This document shows, in pieces, positions 1-8,580 of a stretch of 50,467 nucleotides of DNA. The stretch covers positions 1 to 50,467 of the forward strand of contig JAQWON010000006.1 of NCBI GenBank assembly GCA_029245825.1, given 5' to 3'. The notes beneath the pieces were generated by a model. The model was not told where the DNA came from. It saw only the letters and a program-made list of their open reading frames with translations, and made no database searches. A program made the translations under genes and the position numbers. Numbering within the stretch: position 1 is the stretch's first letter; every line of letters starts with the position of its first letter. The DNA comes from Flavobacteriaceae bacterium. GTDB taxonomy: Bacteria; Bacteroidota; Bacteroidia; Flavobacteriales; Flavobacteriaceae.

Positions 1-817
1 ATCTATATCTCCCAGCTCGGTCAATCCAATCACCATATCCTCCAAACGCCCCTTTTTTTCCATTCGGTCTAAATTCAGAGTCCTTAACATGGAAAGCCTT
101 TATAAAGGAATGATAATGATCTATATATTCTAAATAATCTAATTGTTGCAAAACAAAATGACTGGGGTCATACAAAATATTAACTCGCTTATGGTTTTTA
201 GTTTCTTTTAGGAATCTTTCAAAAGTTATACCATCATGTAGATCCTCACCAGGATGAATTTCATAGCAAACATCGACACCATTTTCATCAAATACATTAA
301 GTATGGGGATCCATCTTTTTGCTAATTCTTTAAAACCCATATCTACAAGTCCATCTGGTTGCTGAGGCCAAGGATGCCATGTATGCCAAAGTAAAGAGCC
401 TGAAAAAGTTGCATGTGATTTTAATCCTAGCCTTCGACTAGCAATACCAGCTTTTTTTACTGTATCAATAGCCCATTCGGTTCTTGCTTTTGGATTATTT
501 CTTAACTCCTTGGGAGCAAAATTATCAAACATTAAATCATATGCTGGATGAACTGCTACTAGTTGACCCTGAAGATGTGTTGAAAGTTCAGTAATTTCAA
601 GGCCATAGGAATTTATTTTACCTTTTAATTCATCACAATAAGTTTGACTCTCTGCGGCCTTATTTAAATCTATTAAAAATTCATCGGATGTTGGAATTTG
701 AATGCCTTTATATCCAAGATCAGCAGCCCATTTACATAAACCTTCCAAGGAATTAAATGGAGGGTTTTTATCAATAAATTGGGCTAGGAATATTGCAGGG
801 CCTTTAATTGTTTTCAT
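1..817 (-). CDS. Sugar phosphate isomerase/epimerase, TIM barrel (3' end cut by window)
   Basis: The frame is open from an ATG at 815-817 to the window edge, so the C-terminus is missing. The protein looks cytoplasmic (no signal peptide; begins MKTIKGPAIFLAQF). It belongs to the xylose-isomerase-like TIM-barrel family (PF01261): I see a metal-ligand Glu in CYEIHPGED, Asp and His in ILYDPSHF, and His in KAFHVKDSE; the last ligand lies beyond the edge. Family members isomerise or epimerise sugars or keto-sugars using a divalent metal. It is last of four minus-strand genes, 13 bp after the Gfo/Idh oxidoreductase gene, so it probably acts on that enzyme's product or substrate. The exact sugar cannot be read from sequence. 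Confidence 0.88.
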   Translation of the reverse strand, partial: MKTIKGPAIFLAQFIDKNPPFNSLEGLCKWAADLGYKGIQIPTSDEFLIDLNKAAESQTYCDELKGKINSYGLEITELSTHLQGQLVAVHPAYDLMFDNFAPKELRNNPKARTEWAIDTVKKAGIASRRLGLKSHATFSGSLLWHTWHPWPQQPDGLVDMGFKELAKRWIPILNVFDENGVDVCYEIHPGEDLHDGITFERFLKETKNHKRVNILYDPSHFVLQQLDYLEYIDHYHSFIKAFHVKDSEFRPNGKKGAFGGYGDWIDRAGRYR

Positions 818-830
818 ATTATTTTTTTAA

Positions 831-1961
831 TTATAATGACACCCAGGTATTTCCACTTGAATGTGATTCAACAACTTTTTCTATAAAAAGCATACCTCTT
901 GCACCTTCTTCTAGTGTAGGATATTCTCCAGCAATTGGGTTTTTATTTAATATTGCTTTTGCCACTCCTTTATAGATATTTCCCATTGAATCAAAAATTC
1001 CTTCAGGGTGCCCTGGCGGTAATTTTGTTATATCAAGGGAATTTTTACTATTATACAAATGCCCAGGAGTAAGAATTTTTTTTGGTTCATTTTCTAAAAG
1101 CAGAGTAATAAAATTTGGGTTTTCTTGCTGCCATTTAATCGCTCCTTTTGAGCCATAGATCGCAACGGTTATATTGTTCTCTTCACCAGTAGCAATTTGA
1201 CTTGTTCTAATAACACCCTTAATTTTATCTGAAAATCTAATTAGAATTGTTCCATCAACATCCATTGGATTATCATCATAAACATAGTTAAGATCTGACA
1301 ATAGTGATGAAACTTTCATACCTGTGACGTATTCGAGCATGTTAAATGCGTGGGTTCCAATATCTCCCATACAACAACTTATACCAGATTTTTCCGGCTG
1401 CAGACGCCAGGTAGTTGATCTTTTTTCTTTATCGTGTATAACTGGATTTATCCACCCTTGATAGTATTGTATATCCACTTTTTGGATTTCTCCTATTTCT
1501 CTATCAATTATCATTTGTCTCATCTGCCTGACCATTGGATAACCTGTATAGGTGTAGGTCACAGCAAAAACAACTTTCTTTTCTTTTTGAATTTTTTCTA
1601 ATTCTTGAGCTTCTGCATATGTTGTAGTCAAAGGCTTTTCACAGATTACATTGAAGTTGTTTTCTAAGAGTTTTTTCGCCATAGGGAAATGCAAAAAATT
1701 AGGCGTAAGAACAGAAACCGCTTGCATTCTTTCGTCTTTTGATTTTTTATTCTCTTCTTCAATTAGGGCATCAAAATTTTTATAAACACGATCTGTTTTA
1801 AGGCCTATTTCTTTAGCAAAACCTATATTTTCTTCCCAATTTGGATTAAAAACACCACCGACAATTTCATAAGAATCAAACATCTGTGAAGCAATTCGGT
1901 GTAATACTCCAATTAAAGAGTCTCCTCCACCGCCAACTATTCCAAGTCTAATTTTATTCAT
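831..1961 (-). CDS. Gfo/Idh/MocA family NAD(P)-dependent oxidoreductase
   Basis: 376 residues, usual family length. An N-terminal Rossmann fold begins with a glycine-rich loop (GIVGGGGDS, residues 7-15). The family EKP motif is at 108-110 (its Lys is the conserved catalytic/cofactor residue), followed by the alpha/beta C-terminal domain with an Asp200...His204 pair (GDIGTH). Such enzymes oxidise or reduce sugars, inositols or keto-glycosides. It has no signal peptide, so it is probably cytoplasmic. It sits 11 bp downstream of the permease gene and 13 bp upstream of a sugar isomerase, in one operon. With a GMC sugar dehydrogenase encoded divergently, processing of an imported keto-sugar is a reasonable inference. 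Substrate unknown. Confidence 0.9.
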   Translation of the reverse strand: MNKIRLGIVGGGGDSLIGVLHRIASQMFDSYEIVGGVFNPNWEENIGFAKEIGLKTDRVYKNFDALIEEENKKSKDERMQAVSVLTPNFLHFPMAKKLLENNFNVICEKPLTTTYAEAQELEKIQKEKKVVFAVTYTYTGYPMVRQMRQMIIDREIGEIQKVDIQYYQGWINPVIHDKEKRSTTWRLQPEKSGISCCMGDIGTHAFNMLEYVTGMKVSSLLSDLNYVYDDNPMDVDGTILIRFSDKIKGVIRTSQIATGEENNITVAIYGSKGAIKWQQENPNFITLLLENEPKKILTPGHLYNSKNSLDITKLPPGHPEGIFDSMGNIYKGVAKAILNKNPIAGEYPTLEEGARGMLFIEKVVESHSSGNTWVSL

Positions 1962-1972
1962 GAGTTCTATTT

Positions 1973-3247
1973 TTATTGTTTAAGTTCTATTTTTTCATTT
2001 TTAAATGTTAGGACAAAAAATATTAGTACTAAAACTGCAAATCCAGAGGGAATCATCCAGATTTGTGTCCAATCATGACCTCCAACAACATATTCCACCA
2101 TAACCTCCATTTTGTATTTAACATATTGATCCGTTATGTATCCAGCTGATCTAAAACCAACAAGCATACCCAAACCATAGGTAGCCAGAGTAATTAATCC
2201 CTGAGCTGAACTTTTAAATTGTTCACCTGCTTTGCTGTCAGTATATATTTGACCTGAAACAAAGAAAAAATCATAACAAATTCCATGCAGTATTACTCCA
2301 AAAATCAGCATCCATAATCCTTCACCAACATCACCATATGCAAAGAGAATATATCTAACAATCCATGCAAGCATTCCAACAATTAAAGTCATTTTTATTC
2401 CATAGCGTTTTAAAAAAATTGGAAGCAGCAATATAAAAAGAGCCTCGGATATTTGACCTAAAGTCATTACGGCTGCCGGTCCAATAATTTTATCACTTAT
2501 ATATGGAAAATTAACTTTAATTGAGAGCTCAATTTCATTTAAGAATTGATTGGTATGCTGATAATAAAATGCTAATGGGATGCATATTAATATTGATGAT
2601 ATAAAAAAGATTAAATAATTTTTATCTTTTAAAAGTGAAAGGGCATCAAGACCTAAAATCTTTTTTATGCTATAATCTCCTTTATCAGCAGTAGGAGGAG
2701 TACTTGGCAATGTAAAACTAAACACACCCAAAATAGCTGATGCAGATGCTGTTAAATAAAATGTATAGGCTAGTAAATTTTGTGATTCCCAATTTAAAAA
2801 TCCAATAACTAATCCAGCAACTATCCATCCAACTGTACCAAAAACTCTAATTGGAGGAAATTCTTTTGAAGGATCACTCATTTGTCTAAAAGCAACAGAA
2901 TTAACAAGTGCGAGTGTTGGCATATAGAGAATCATGTACAAAAGAACAAATGGATAGAAGGAAGAGAAATCATTGGAACTTCCAGCCATATAAAGCAGAA
3001 ATGCTCCAGATAGATGTAAAAAACCAAGAATTTTTTGGGCCGAAAAATAACGATCGGCAATTAAACCTATGATAAATGGGGCAATAATAGCTCCAATAGA
3101 TTGGGTTTCATATGCATTCGCTAGTTGTAAGCCAGATGCATTAAATGATTGTGAAAGGAATGTTCCCATAGTCACAAACCATCCTCCCCAAATAAAAAAT
3201 TCAAGGAACATCATCAAAGAGAGCTTAGTTCTTATTAAAATATTCAA
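1973..3247 (-). CDS. MFS permease, nucleoside:H+ symporter (NupG/XapB-like) family
   Basis: 424 residues with about twelve hydrophobic segments, fitting an inner-membrane MFS carrier. The N-terminus (LSLMMFLEFFIWGGWFVTMG) is characteristic of the nucleoside:H+ symporter family (PF03825). The family name comes from E. coli NupG and XapB, but Bacteroidota copies often sit in carbohydrate loci with TIM-barrel isomerases and Gfo/Idh enzymes, as here, so the substrate may be a sugar or keto-sugar rather than a nucleoside. It lies 6 bp downstream of the exported isomerase gene and 11 bp upstream of the Gfo/Idh gene. I infer that it imports the product formed in the periplasm. Confidence 0.88.
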   Translation of the reverse strand: MNILIRTKLSLMMFLEFFIWGGWFVTMGTFLSQSFNASGLQLANAYETQSIGAIIAPFIIGLIADRYFSAQKILGFLHLSGAFLLYMAGSSNDFSSFYPFVLLYMILYMPTLALVNSVAFRQMSDPSKEFPPIRVFGTVGWIVAGLVIGFLNWESQNLLAYTFYLTASASAILGVFSFTLPSTPPTADKGDYSIKKILGLDALSLLKDKNYLIFFISSILICIPLAFYYQHTNQFLNEIELSIKVNFPYISDKIIGPAAVMTLGQISEALFILLLPIFLKRYGIKMTLIVGMLAWIVRYILFAYGDVGEGLWMLIFGVILHGICYDFFFVSGQIYTDSKAGEQFKSSAQGLITLATYGLGMLVGFRSAGYITDQYVKYKMEVMVEYVVGGHDWTQIWMIPSGFAVLVLIFFVLTFKNEKIELKQ

Positions 3248-3253
3248 TTTGAT

Positions 3254-4204
3254 CTAAATTTCACTTGCGGCTTTCAAAAGTAAATTTTTTGTTGCAATTA
3301 TTCCATCTTCTTCCGAAAGAGATATTTTTTCATATTCAACACCTATGTATCCATTGTAACCAGCCTCTTTAACAATTGAGAGCATTTTTTTGTAATCTAT
3401 TTCTTTTTCATCTCCATTTTCATCAAACACATGAGATTTTGCACTAACGGAAAATGCTTTAGCCATAAGTTTTTTAACTCCTTCGTACTTATCAAATTCA
3501 TTTTCACATCCATCATCACCATACCCCCATTTTCTTGAAATGCAAAAATTACCAAAGTCAGGTAGGGTTCCACAGTTCTTTTTATTAACTAAACTCATTA
3601 CTTCCATCAGAAGATCAGCATCAGAAGAAAGTCCCCCGTGATTTTCAACAATAATATTAACGTTATAATCAGATGCATAATCTGATAGTTTACTTAGACT
3701 TTCACTTGAAGTAGCTTTCCATTTTTCAGCATCAGTAGTTCCATGAAGGTTTACTCTTATGGAGTGACATCCCATTTCACTTGCAGCTTCAACCCAAATC
3801 TTATGATTTTCAATTGCTTTGAGTCTTCTTTTTTCGTTTAAGGTTGATAAATCACCCTCATCATCAATCATTATTAAAACATTTTTTAAATCAAGATTAT
3901 TTACAATCTGATTATTTTTTTTGATAAATGATTTAATAGTCTTTGACTTTTCTTTACTTTCCATTACATCTTTGTAAAGCGTATTAACATATTCTAATCC
4001 TTCAAATCCATGTTTTTTTGCAAATTTTCCAAAATCATATGGAGACATTTTACCTCCTCTAATAGTATTATGAAGGGACCACTGCGCTAGAGATAATTTA
4101 AAAAACGGAGAATCTTTAAAAATATACTTGTCAGATGCAAAAGCACCAATGGAAGTTCCTAGGCTTGCCATCCCAAGAATTGACAGGAAGTTTTTTCTTT
4201 TCAT
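3254..4204 (-). CDS. Probable exported TIM-barrel sugar isomerase/epimerase
   Basis: 316 residues. The N-terminus (MKRKNFLSILGMASLGTSIGAFA) is a short basic stretch plus a hydrophobic segment resembling a Tat signal, but with Lys-Arg instead of twin Arg, so export is likely but not certain. The mature part is a xylose-isomerase-like TIM barrel (PF01261) with the usual Glu/Asp/His/Glu metal ligands visible in VENHG, LPDFGN, KSHVF and GVEYE. Family roles include hydroxypyruvate isomerase and keto-sugar epimerases. It is the first gene of the four-gene minus-strand operon and diverges from the GMC dehydrogenase across a 200-bp gap. It likely acts in the periplasm on the same sugar. Confidence 0.87.
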   Translation of the reverse strand: MKRKNFLSILGMASLGTSIGAFASDKYIFKDSPFFKLSLAQWSLHNTIRGGKMSPYDFGKFAKKHGFEGLEYVNTLYKDVMESKEKSKTIKSFIKKNNQIVNNLDLKNVLIMIDDEGDLSTLNEKRRLKAIENHKIWVEAASEMGCHSIRVNLHGTTDAEKWKATSSESLSKLSDYASDYNVNIIVENHGGLSSDADLLMEVMSLVNKKNCGTLPDFGNFCISRKWGYGDDGCENEFDKYEGVKKLMAKAFSVSAKSHVFDENGDEKEIDYKKMLSIVKEAGYNGYIGVEYEKISLSEEDGIIATKNLLLKAASEI

Positions 4205-4404
4205 CTATTTTTATTTTTATGTTAAAATACACTAAAATTTTAAATAATTATGAATTTAATAAAACCTTGATATTTTTATATAGTTATACTTGTTTTTAGT
4301 TCCTATTATGTAATAATGGAAATATTTTTTTGGTTCTAAATATTTTTAGAGCTAATTTCGAATCACTTTAATATTCCTATATTTAGGAGATAAACAAACC
4401 TAAA
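4205..4404. other. Divergent intergenic region, largest gap in the window
   Basis: This 200-bp AT-rich gap separates the minus-strand isomerase operon from the plus-strand GMC operon and must hold both promoters. A partial flavobacterial promoter for the plus strand is seen: TTG at 4267-4269 and TATACTTG at 4285-4292 (one mismatch to TAnnTTTG, spacer 15, shorter than usual). I find no convincing minus-strand box, no RNA gene and no credible small ORF; the only open frame of note (26 codons from 4219) has no protein-like character. Confidence 0.4.
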
Positions 4405-6099
4405 ATGAAAACTAAGTATGACGCGATAGTTGTTGGAACTGGTATTAGTGGTGGATGGGCAGCTAAGGAACTCTCTGAAAAAGGCCTAAAAACATTGGTT
4501 TTAGAGAGAGGACAGATGCTAAAGCATATCGAAGACTACAAGACAATGAATGATGATCATTGGGACTATGAAGTAGGAGATCGAATTACGCAACAAATAA
4601 GAAAACGTCAACCAAAACAAAGTCGAACTGGATATGTTAACTCAGAGGCTACCAAGCATTTATTTGTAGATGATCTTAAACATCCATATAATGAAATTAA
4701 ACAGTTCGATTGGATACGTGGTTATCATGTTGGAAGAAGATCTTTAACCTGGGGGAGACAAGTTTATCGATGGAGTGATTTTGATTTTGAAGCAAATGGG
4801 AAAGAAGGAATTGCAGTAGACTGGCCTATTCGATATAAAGATATATCTCCTTGGTATGATTATGTTGAAAAATACATAGGCGTTAGTGGAGAAAAACTTC
4901 GACTACCTCAACTCCCTGACGGACAGTTTTTAAAGCCAATGGAACTAAACTGTGTTGAGGATAAATTGAAAAAATCAATTAGTAAGAATTATACCGACAG
5001 GTTACTTACAATTGGAAGAGTAGCTCACATAACTGAGGGTACAAAACCAGGAATGGGTAGGGTTAGCTGTCAGTATCGTAATAGATGTCGTAGAGGATGC
5101 CCTTTTGGATCATATTTTAGCAGTAATTCATCTACTTTACCTGCTGCAGAAGATACTGGTAATATGACTTTGAGACCAAATTCAATTGTCCATCAAGTTC
5201 TTTATGATAAAGATAAAGGACTAGCAACTGGTGTAAGTGTAATAGATTCAGAGACTAAAGAAGTTATTGAGTTTAAAGCTAAGGTTGTGTTTCTTTGTGC
5301 TTCGGCGATACCTTCCACCTCAATATTAATGCAATCAAAATCAGAGAGATTTCCTAATGGCATGGGTAATGATTGTGGAGAATTAGGACACAACATAATG
5401 GATCATCATTTTAAAGTTGGCGCAAGAGCATCATTTGATGGATTTAAAGACCGGTACTATTCAGGCAGGCGTCCAAATGGAATTTATGTTCCAAGGTTTA
5501 GAAACATTGGCGGGAATACTAATCAGAAAGATTTTGTTAGAGGATATGGATATCAAGGAGGTGGCGGAAGATCCGGATGGTCAGATATAGTTAAGGAGGA
5601 GACAGCTTACGGGAAAGATTTTAAAAAGGCAATACTTGAACCTGGTGATTGGAGTATAGGGTTAAATGGTTTTGGTGAAATCTTACCATATCATGAAAAT
5701 AAAATGTTTTTGGATTATGAAAAAAAGGATCAATGGGGACTTCCCACCATTACATTTGATGCTGAAATAAAAGAAAATGAGCTAAACATGAGAAAAGATA
5801 TGAAACAACAGGCCTATGATATGCTAGAGTCAGCAGGATTTAAAAATATAACAGCTACAGAGAGAGAATATGGTTTTGGAATTGGCATTCATGAGATGGG
5901 TACGGCAAGAATGGGGAGAGATCCTAAAACATCTGTTTTAGATGGCAACAATAGGTTACATCATGTCAAAAACGTTTATGTTACTGATGGGGCATGTATG
6001 ACTTCTGCTGCAAATCAAAACCCTTCAATTACCTATATGGCTTTGACTGCAAGAGCTGCAAATCATGCGGTTGAAGAGTTAAAAAAGATGAATATTTAA
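4405..6099 (+). CDS. GMC-family FAD dehydrogenase with a [3Fe-4S]-type cysteine motif
   Basis: 564 residues. The N-terminus has the FAD-binding loop GTGISG (11-16) and a Glu at 34-35 region (VLERG). The C-terminal GMC domain carries His496 (HEMGTARMG) and Asn539 (NQNPS), the usual catalytic pair. Cys222, Cys228 and Cys232 form C-x5-C-x3-C, the pattern that binds a [3Fe-4S] cluster in bacterial FAD-dependent glucose dehydrogenase. It is therefore a respiratory dehydrogenase rather than an oxygen-using oxidase. It has no signal peptide of its own; related enzymes are carried out by the Tat-signal small subunit, encoded here 10 bp downstream. It probably oxidises a sugar or polyol in the periplasm; glucoside 3-dehydrogenase activity is one possibility. 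No cytochrome c subunit gene is adjacent. Confidence 0.92.
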   Translation: MKTKYDAIVVGTGISGGWAAKELSEKGLKTLVLERGQMLKHIEDYKTMNDDHWDYEVGDRITQQIRKRQPKQSRTGYVNSEATKHLFVDDLKHPYNEIKQFDWIRGYHVGRRSLTWGRQVYRWSDFDFEANGKEGIAVDWPIRYKDISPWYDYVEKYIGVSGEKLRLPQLPDGQFLKPMELNCVEDKLKKSISKNYTDRLLTIGRVAHITEGTKPGMGRVSCQYRNRCRRGCPFGSYFSSNSSTLPAAEDTGNMTLRPNSIVHQVLYDKDKGLATGVSVIDSETKEVIEFKAKVVFLCASAIPSTSILMQSKSERFPNGMGNDCGELGHNIMDHHFKVGARASFDGFKDRYYSGRRPNGIYVPRFRNIGGNTNQKDFVRGYGYQGGGGRSGWSDIVKEETAYGKDFKKAILEPGDWSIGLNGFGEILPYHENKMFLDYEKKDQWGLPTITFDAEIKENELNMRKDMKQQAYDMLESAGFKNITATEREYGFGIGIHEMGTARMGRDPKTSVLDGNNRLHHVKNVYVTDGACMTSAANQNPSITYMALTARAANHAVEELKKMNI

Positions 6100-6109
6100 A
6101 AATTTTTAT

Positions 6110-6757
6110 ATGAAGAGACGAGAGGTTATAAAAAAAATTGGTTTTTCTTTTGGAGCTGTTACGCTTACACCTTCACTTTTAAGTGTTCTTAATGGATGTG
6201 ATTTTAAACAGGAAGGGTGGCAACCAAAATTTCTTTCATTGCAAGAGTATGATATGACTGAAAAAATAACTGATATTTTTATTCCCATGACTGAAATTCC
6301 AGGAGCAAAAGAATTAAACCTAACAAGATTTATTGATGCTCATTATCAATTAATGTTAGGATCAACGGAACAGAAAAACATAAAATTTTTGATGAAGGAA
6401 TTTTCTGAAATGCTTCTTGAAAAAACTACCCAAAAAGATTTAAAAAAAACCACCACTTCTGACTATGAAAATCAACTTTCAAGACTTTTAAAGACTGATA
6501 AAAAAGAAAGACAAAAGTGGCAGAAATCTTATAATGATTATACTAAAAAGTTAAACAAAGGAGAAGCTGCCAAACCTTTATCAAAAGATATAAATTCATA
6601 TATTTTTTTAGATGGTCTTCGTCAACTATCTATATGGGGATTTAGAAACAGTGAATATATAGGAGAAAAAGTATTAGCTTATGATCCCGTTCCTGGACAA
6701 CAGAAAGGATGTGTTGATTTGATAGAAGCTACTGGAGGAAAATCTTGGTCTATTTAA
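6110..6757 (+). CDS. Gluconate 2-dehydrogenase subunit 3 family protein (Tat-exported small subunit)
   Basis: 215 residues. The N-terminus (MKRREVIKKIG, then a hydrophobic run ending LNGC) contains a twin-arginine motif and a lipobox-like Cys, so it looks like a Tat-exported lipoprotein. The remainder, with YDMTEKITDIFIPMTEIPGA early on and a Trp/Tyr-containing C-terminus, fits the gluconate 2-dehydrogenase subunit 3 family (PF13618). In known complexes this subunit escorts and anchors the GMC flavoprotein. It starts 10 bp after the GMC gene, forming a two-gene operon. Its last 8 bp overlap the convergent azurin gene. No haem-binding CxxCH motif is present, so it does not itself replace the missing cytochrome. 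Confidence 0.88.
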   Translation: MKRREVIKKIGFSFGAVTLTPSLLSVLNGCDFKQEGWQPKFLSLQEYDMTEKITDIFIPMTEIPGAKELNLTRFIDAHYQLMLGSTEQKNIKFLMKEFSEMLLEKTTQKDLKKTTTSDYENQLSRLLKTDKKERQKWQKSYNDYTKKLNKGEAAKPLSKDINSYIFLDGLRQLSIWGFRNSEYIGEKVLAYDPVPGQQKGCVDLIEATGGKSWSI

Positions 6758-7241
6758 CAACAAGTTTACCTTTCATTAAACCCCAATGCCCAGGGAAAGT
6801 ACACAAATAAGTATAGTAACCTTTTTCAGGCGCATCAAAAGTTATTGTGTCGCTTTCGCCTCCGCCAAGAAGTTTTGTGTAAACTATTACTTCGTCACCT
6901 TCTGGTATGTATTCATTGTTTTTTGCTAAAACAGCTTTTTCAGCAAATGCTATTACATCAACATCTTTTTTTAATAAGACAAAATTGTGACCCATTATCG
7001 ATTTATCCATTTTCCCAATGTGATTGAGGGTTAACGTAATTTTTTGACCAGACTGAACTAATAAAATATTTTTATCAAATCTCATTAAATCATCAGAATT
7101 TAAAATAATATTTATTTCTTTTTCTAAGGTTATTTGCTCCTTAGCTGATAATTTCATTTCAGGTTCTTTTTTTTCATTTGTGTTTTGACAGCTAAAAAAA
7201 AGTAATGGTAAAATGAAAATAAATGGATATAAAAATTTCAT
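6750..7241 (-). CDS. Azurin-like blue copper lipoprotein
   Basis: 163 residues. Signal peptide with lipobox LFFSC (Cys18), so the protein is probably membrane-tethered outside the cytoplasm. The type-1 copper site is complete: His85 in MGHNFVL, then Cys147, His152 and Met156 in CTFPGHWGLMKG, nearly identical to classical azurin (CTFPGHSALMKG). Azurins shuttle single electrons between periplasmic redox proteins. The gene is convergent with the dehydrogenase small-subunit gene and overlaps it by 8 bp. No cytochrome c is encoded nearby, so azurin may take electrons from the dehydrogenase; this is inference from proximity only, because the two genes are on opposite strands. Confidence 0.93.
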   Translation of the reverse strand: MKFLYPFIFILPLLFFSCQNTNEKKEPEMKLSAKEQITLEKEINIILNSDDLMRFDKNILLVQSGQKITLTLNHIGKMDKSIMGHNFVLLKKDVDVIAFAEKAVLAKNNEYIPEGDEVIVYTKLLGGGESDTITFDAPEKGYYTYLCTFPGHWGLMKGKLVVK

Positions 7242-7244
7242 GTT

Positions 7245-7265
7245 TTAGATTTGATGCAAATTTAA
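7245..7265. promoter_or_regulatory. Palindrome with two facing TAnnTTTG boxes between azurin and M20 genes
   Basis: The 55-bp divergent gap contains TTAGATTTG (7245-7253), spacer ATG, and CAAATTTAA (7257-7265): 9-bp arms with one mismatch. Each arm contains an exact match to the flavobacterial -7 element TAnnTTTG, TAGATTTG on the plus strand (7246-7253) and TAAATTTG on the minus strand (7264-7257). Both would give starts a few bases before the respective genes. No matching TTG -33 element is seen for either, so chance in AT-rich DNA is possible; an operator is another reading. Confidence 0.35.
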
Positions 7266-7296
7266 TATATTGAGTTGTAATTTTAGCTTATTAAAA

Positions 7297-8580
7297 ATGA
7301 AATATATTATCTACTTAATTCTTTTTTCTTTTTCATTTTCTTTTTGTCAAGAGAATGAGATTGAAAAGAAATATTTTAAAGAAATAAAAGCAGTTCTAAA
7401 AAACAAAAAGGTTAAAAAGTCATTTGAATATATTATACAGCAAGAACCTTTTACATATGAAAATCTGATAAAATTAACTGAGATAGAAGCGCCTCCTTTT
7501 AAAGAGCAAAATAGGGCTATTACATTTAAAAATATGATTGAAGAAATAGGAATTGATTCTGTTTGGATTGATTTAGAGGGTAATGTGAACGGGCTTTTAA
7601 AGGGTCAAGAAGGAACTAGAACAGTTGGAATTGATGCTCATTTGGATACGGTTTTTCCTGAGGGCACAGATGTTAAGGTCAGAATTAAAAATGACACTCT
7701 TTATGCTCCAGGGATCGCAGATGATTCAAGGGGGTTAAGTATGTTACTTACAATTCTTAAAACTATCAGAAATAATGATATAGCTCTTAGGGATAACTTA
7801 TTATTTATTGGATCGGTAGGAGAAGAAGGATTAGGAGATTTAAGGGGCGTAAAGCACCTTTTTAGAAAGGGAGCATCTAAGATTGATTCTTGGATTTCAA
7901 TAGATGGCGGCAGTATTGGTAGGGTTAACAATAAAGGACTTGGATCTTATCGTTACAGAGTTACCTTTATGGGACCTGGAGGACATTCTTGGGGCTCATT
8001 CGGTCTAGTTAATCCACATCATGCTTTGGGAAAAGCAATTCAATTATTTGTTAATTCAGCTGACAACTATACCTCTATAGGTCCAAAAACTAGTTACAAT
8101 ATTGGAATCATAAAAGGAGGGACCTCAATTAATTCTATTCCTTTTGAATCAATTATGGAAGTTGATATAAGATCTGTAGATCCAAACAGACTTGATGAGA
8201 TGGAGAAAATTCTTGAAAATTCTGTTAAAGAAGCTTTAGATGATCAAAATAGTAGAAAGAGAATGGGGGGTAATTTAACTTATGTTATAGATAAAATTGG
8301 TAATCGCCCTTCTGGAGAATTATCTCCCTCTTTACCATTAGTTCAAAGAGCAATGGCTGTGACCAAGCATTTTGGAGTAACTCCTAGACTGACTCGTGGA
8401 TCAACCAATTCAAATATTCCTATCTCTCTTGGCATACCTTCTGTAACAATTGGGAGAGGTGGCAAAGGAGGAAATGTTCATTCATTAGCTGAGTGGTGGT
8501 ATAATGATAGGGGATATAGATCAATTCAACTTTCACTTCTGTTAGTTTTGATGGAAGCAGGGTTTTTAGAAACTAAATAA
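7297..8580 (+). CDS. Exported M20-family metallopeptidase
   Basis: 427 residues from the ATG at 7297, which I prefer to an in-frame TTG at 7270 because the signal peptide (MKYIIYLILFSFSFSFCQ) begins there. The catalytic domain shows the M20 zinc ligands His115/Asp117 (AHLDT), Asp142 (ADDSRG), Glu176-Glu177 (GEEG), Asp203 (SIDGG) and His395 (NVHSLAEWW). A dimerisation domain lies between (about 220-340). M20 enzymes cleave dipeptides, tripeptides or N-acyl amino acids with two zinc ions; the closest flavour is PepT/CPG2-like. It is probably periplasmic and used for peptide scavenging. Its last 55 bp overlap the convergent EamA gene. Confidence 0.9.
   Translation: MKYIIYLILFSFSFSFCQENEIEKKYFKEIKAVLKNKKVKKSFEYIIQQEPFTYENLIKLTEIEAPPFKEQNRAITFKNMIEEIGIDSVWIDLEGNVNGLLKGQEGTRTVGIDAHLDTVFPEGTDVKVRIKNDTLYAPGIADDSRGLSMLLTILKTIRNNDIALRDNLLFIGSVGEEGLGDLRGVKHLFRKGASKIDSWISIDGGSIGRVNNKGLGSYRYRVTFMGPGGHSWGSFGLVNPHHALGKAIQLFVNSADNYTSIGPKTSYNIGIIKGGTSINSIPFESIMEVDIRSVDPNRLDEMEKILENSVKEALDDQNSRKRMGGNLTYVIDKIGNRPSGELSPSLPLVQRAMAVTKHFGVTPRLTRGSTNSNIPISLGIPSVTIGRGGKGGNVHSLAEWWYNDRGYRSIQLSLLLVLMEAGFLETK

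Noticed and set aside
4219-4299. A 26-codon open frame in the GMC/isomerase intergenic gap
   Set aside because: No hydrophobic or charged pattern, made of AT-rich codons expected by chance, no coupling to a neighbour.
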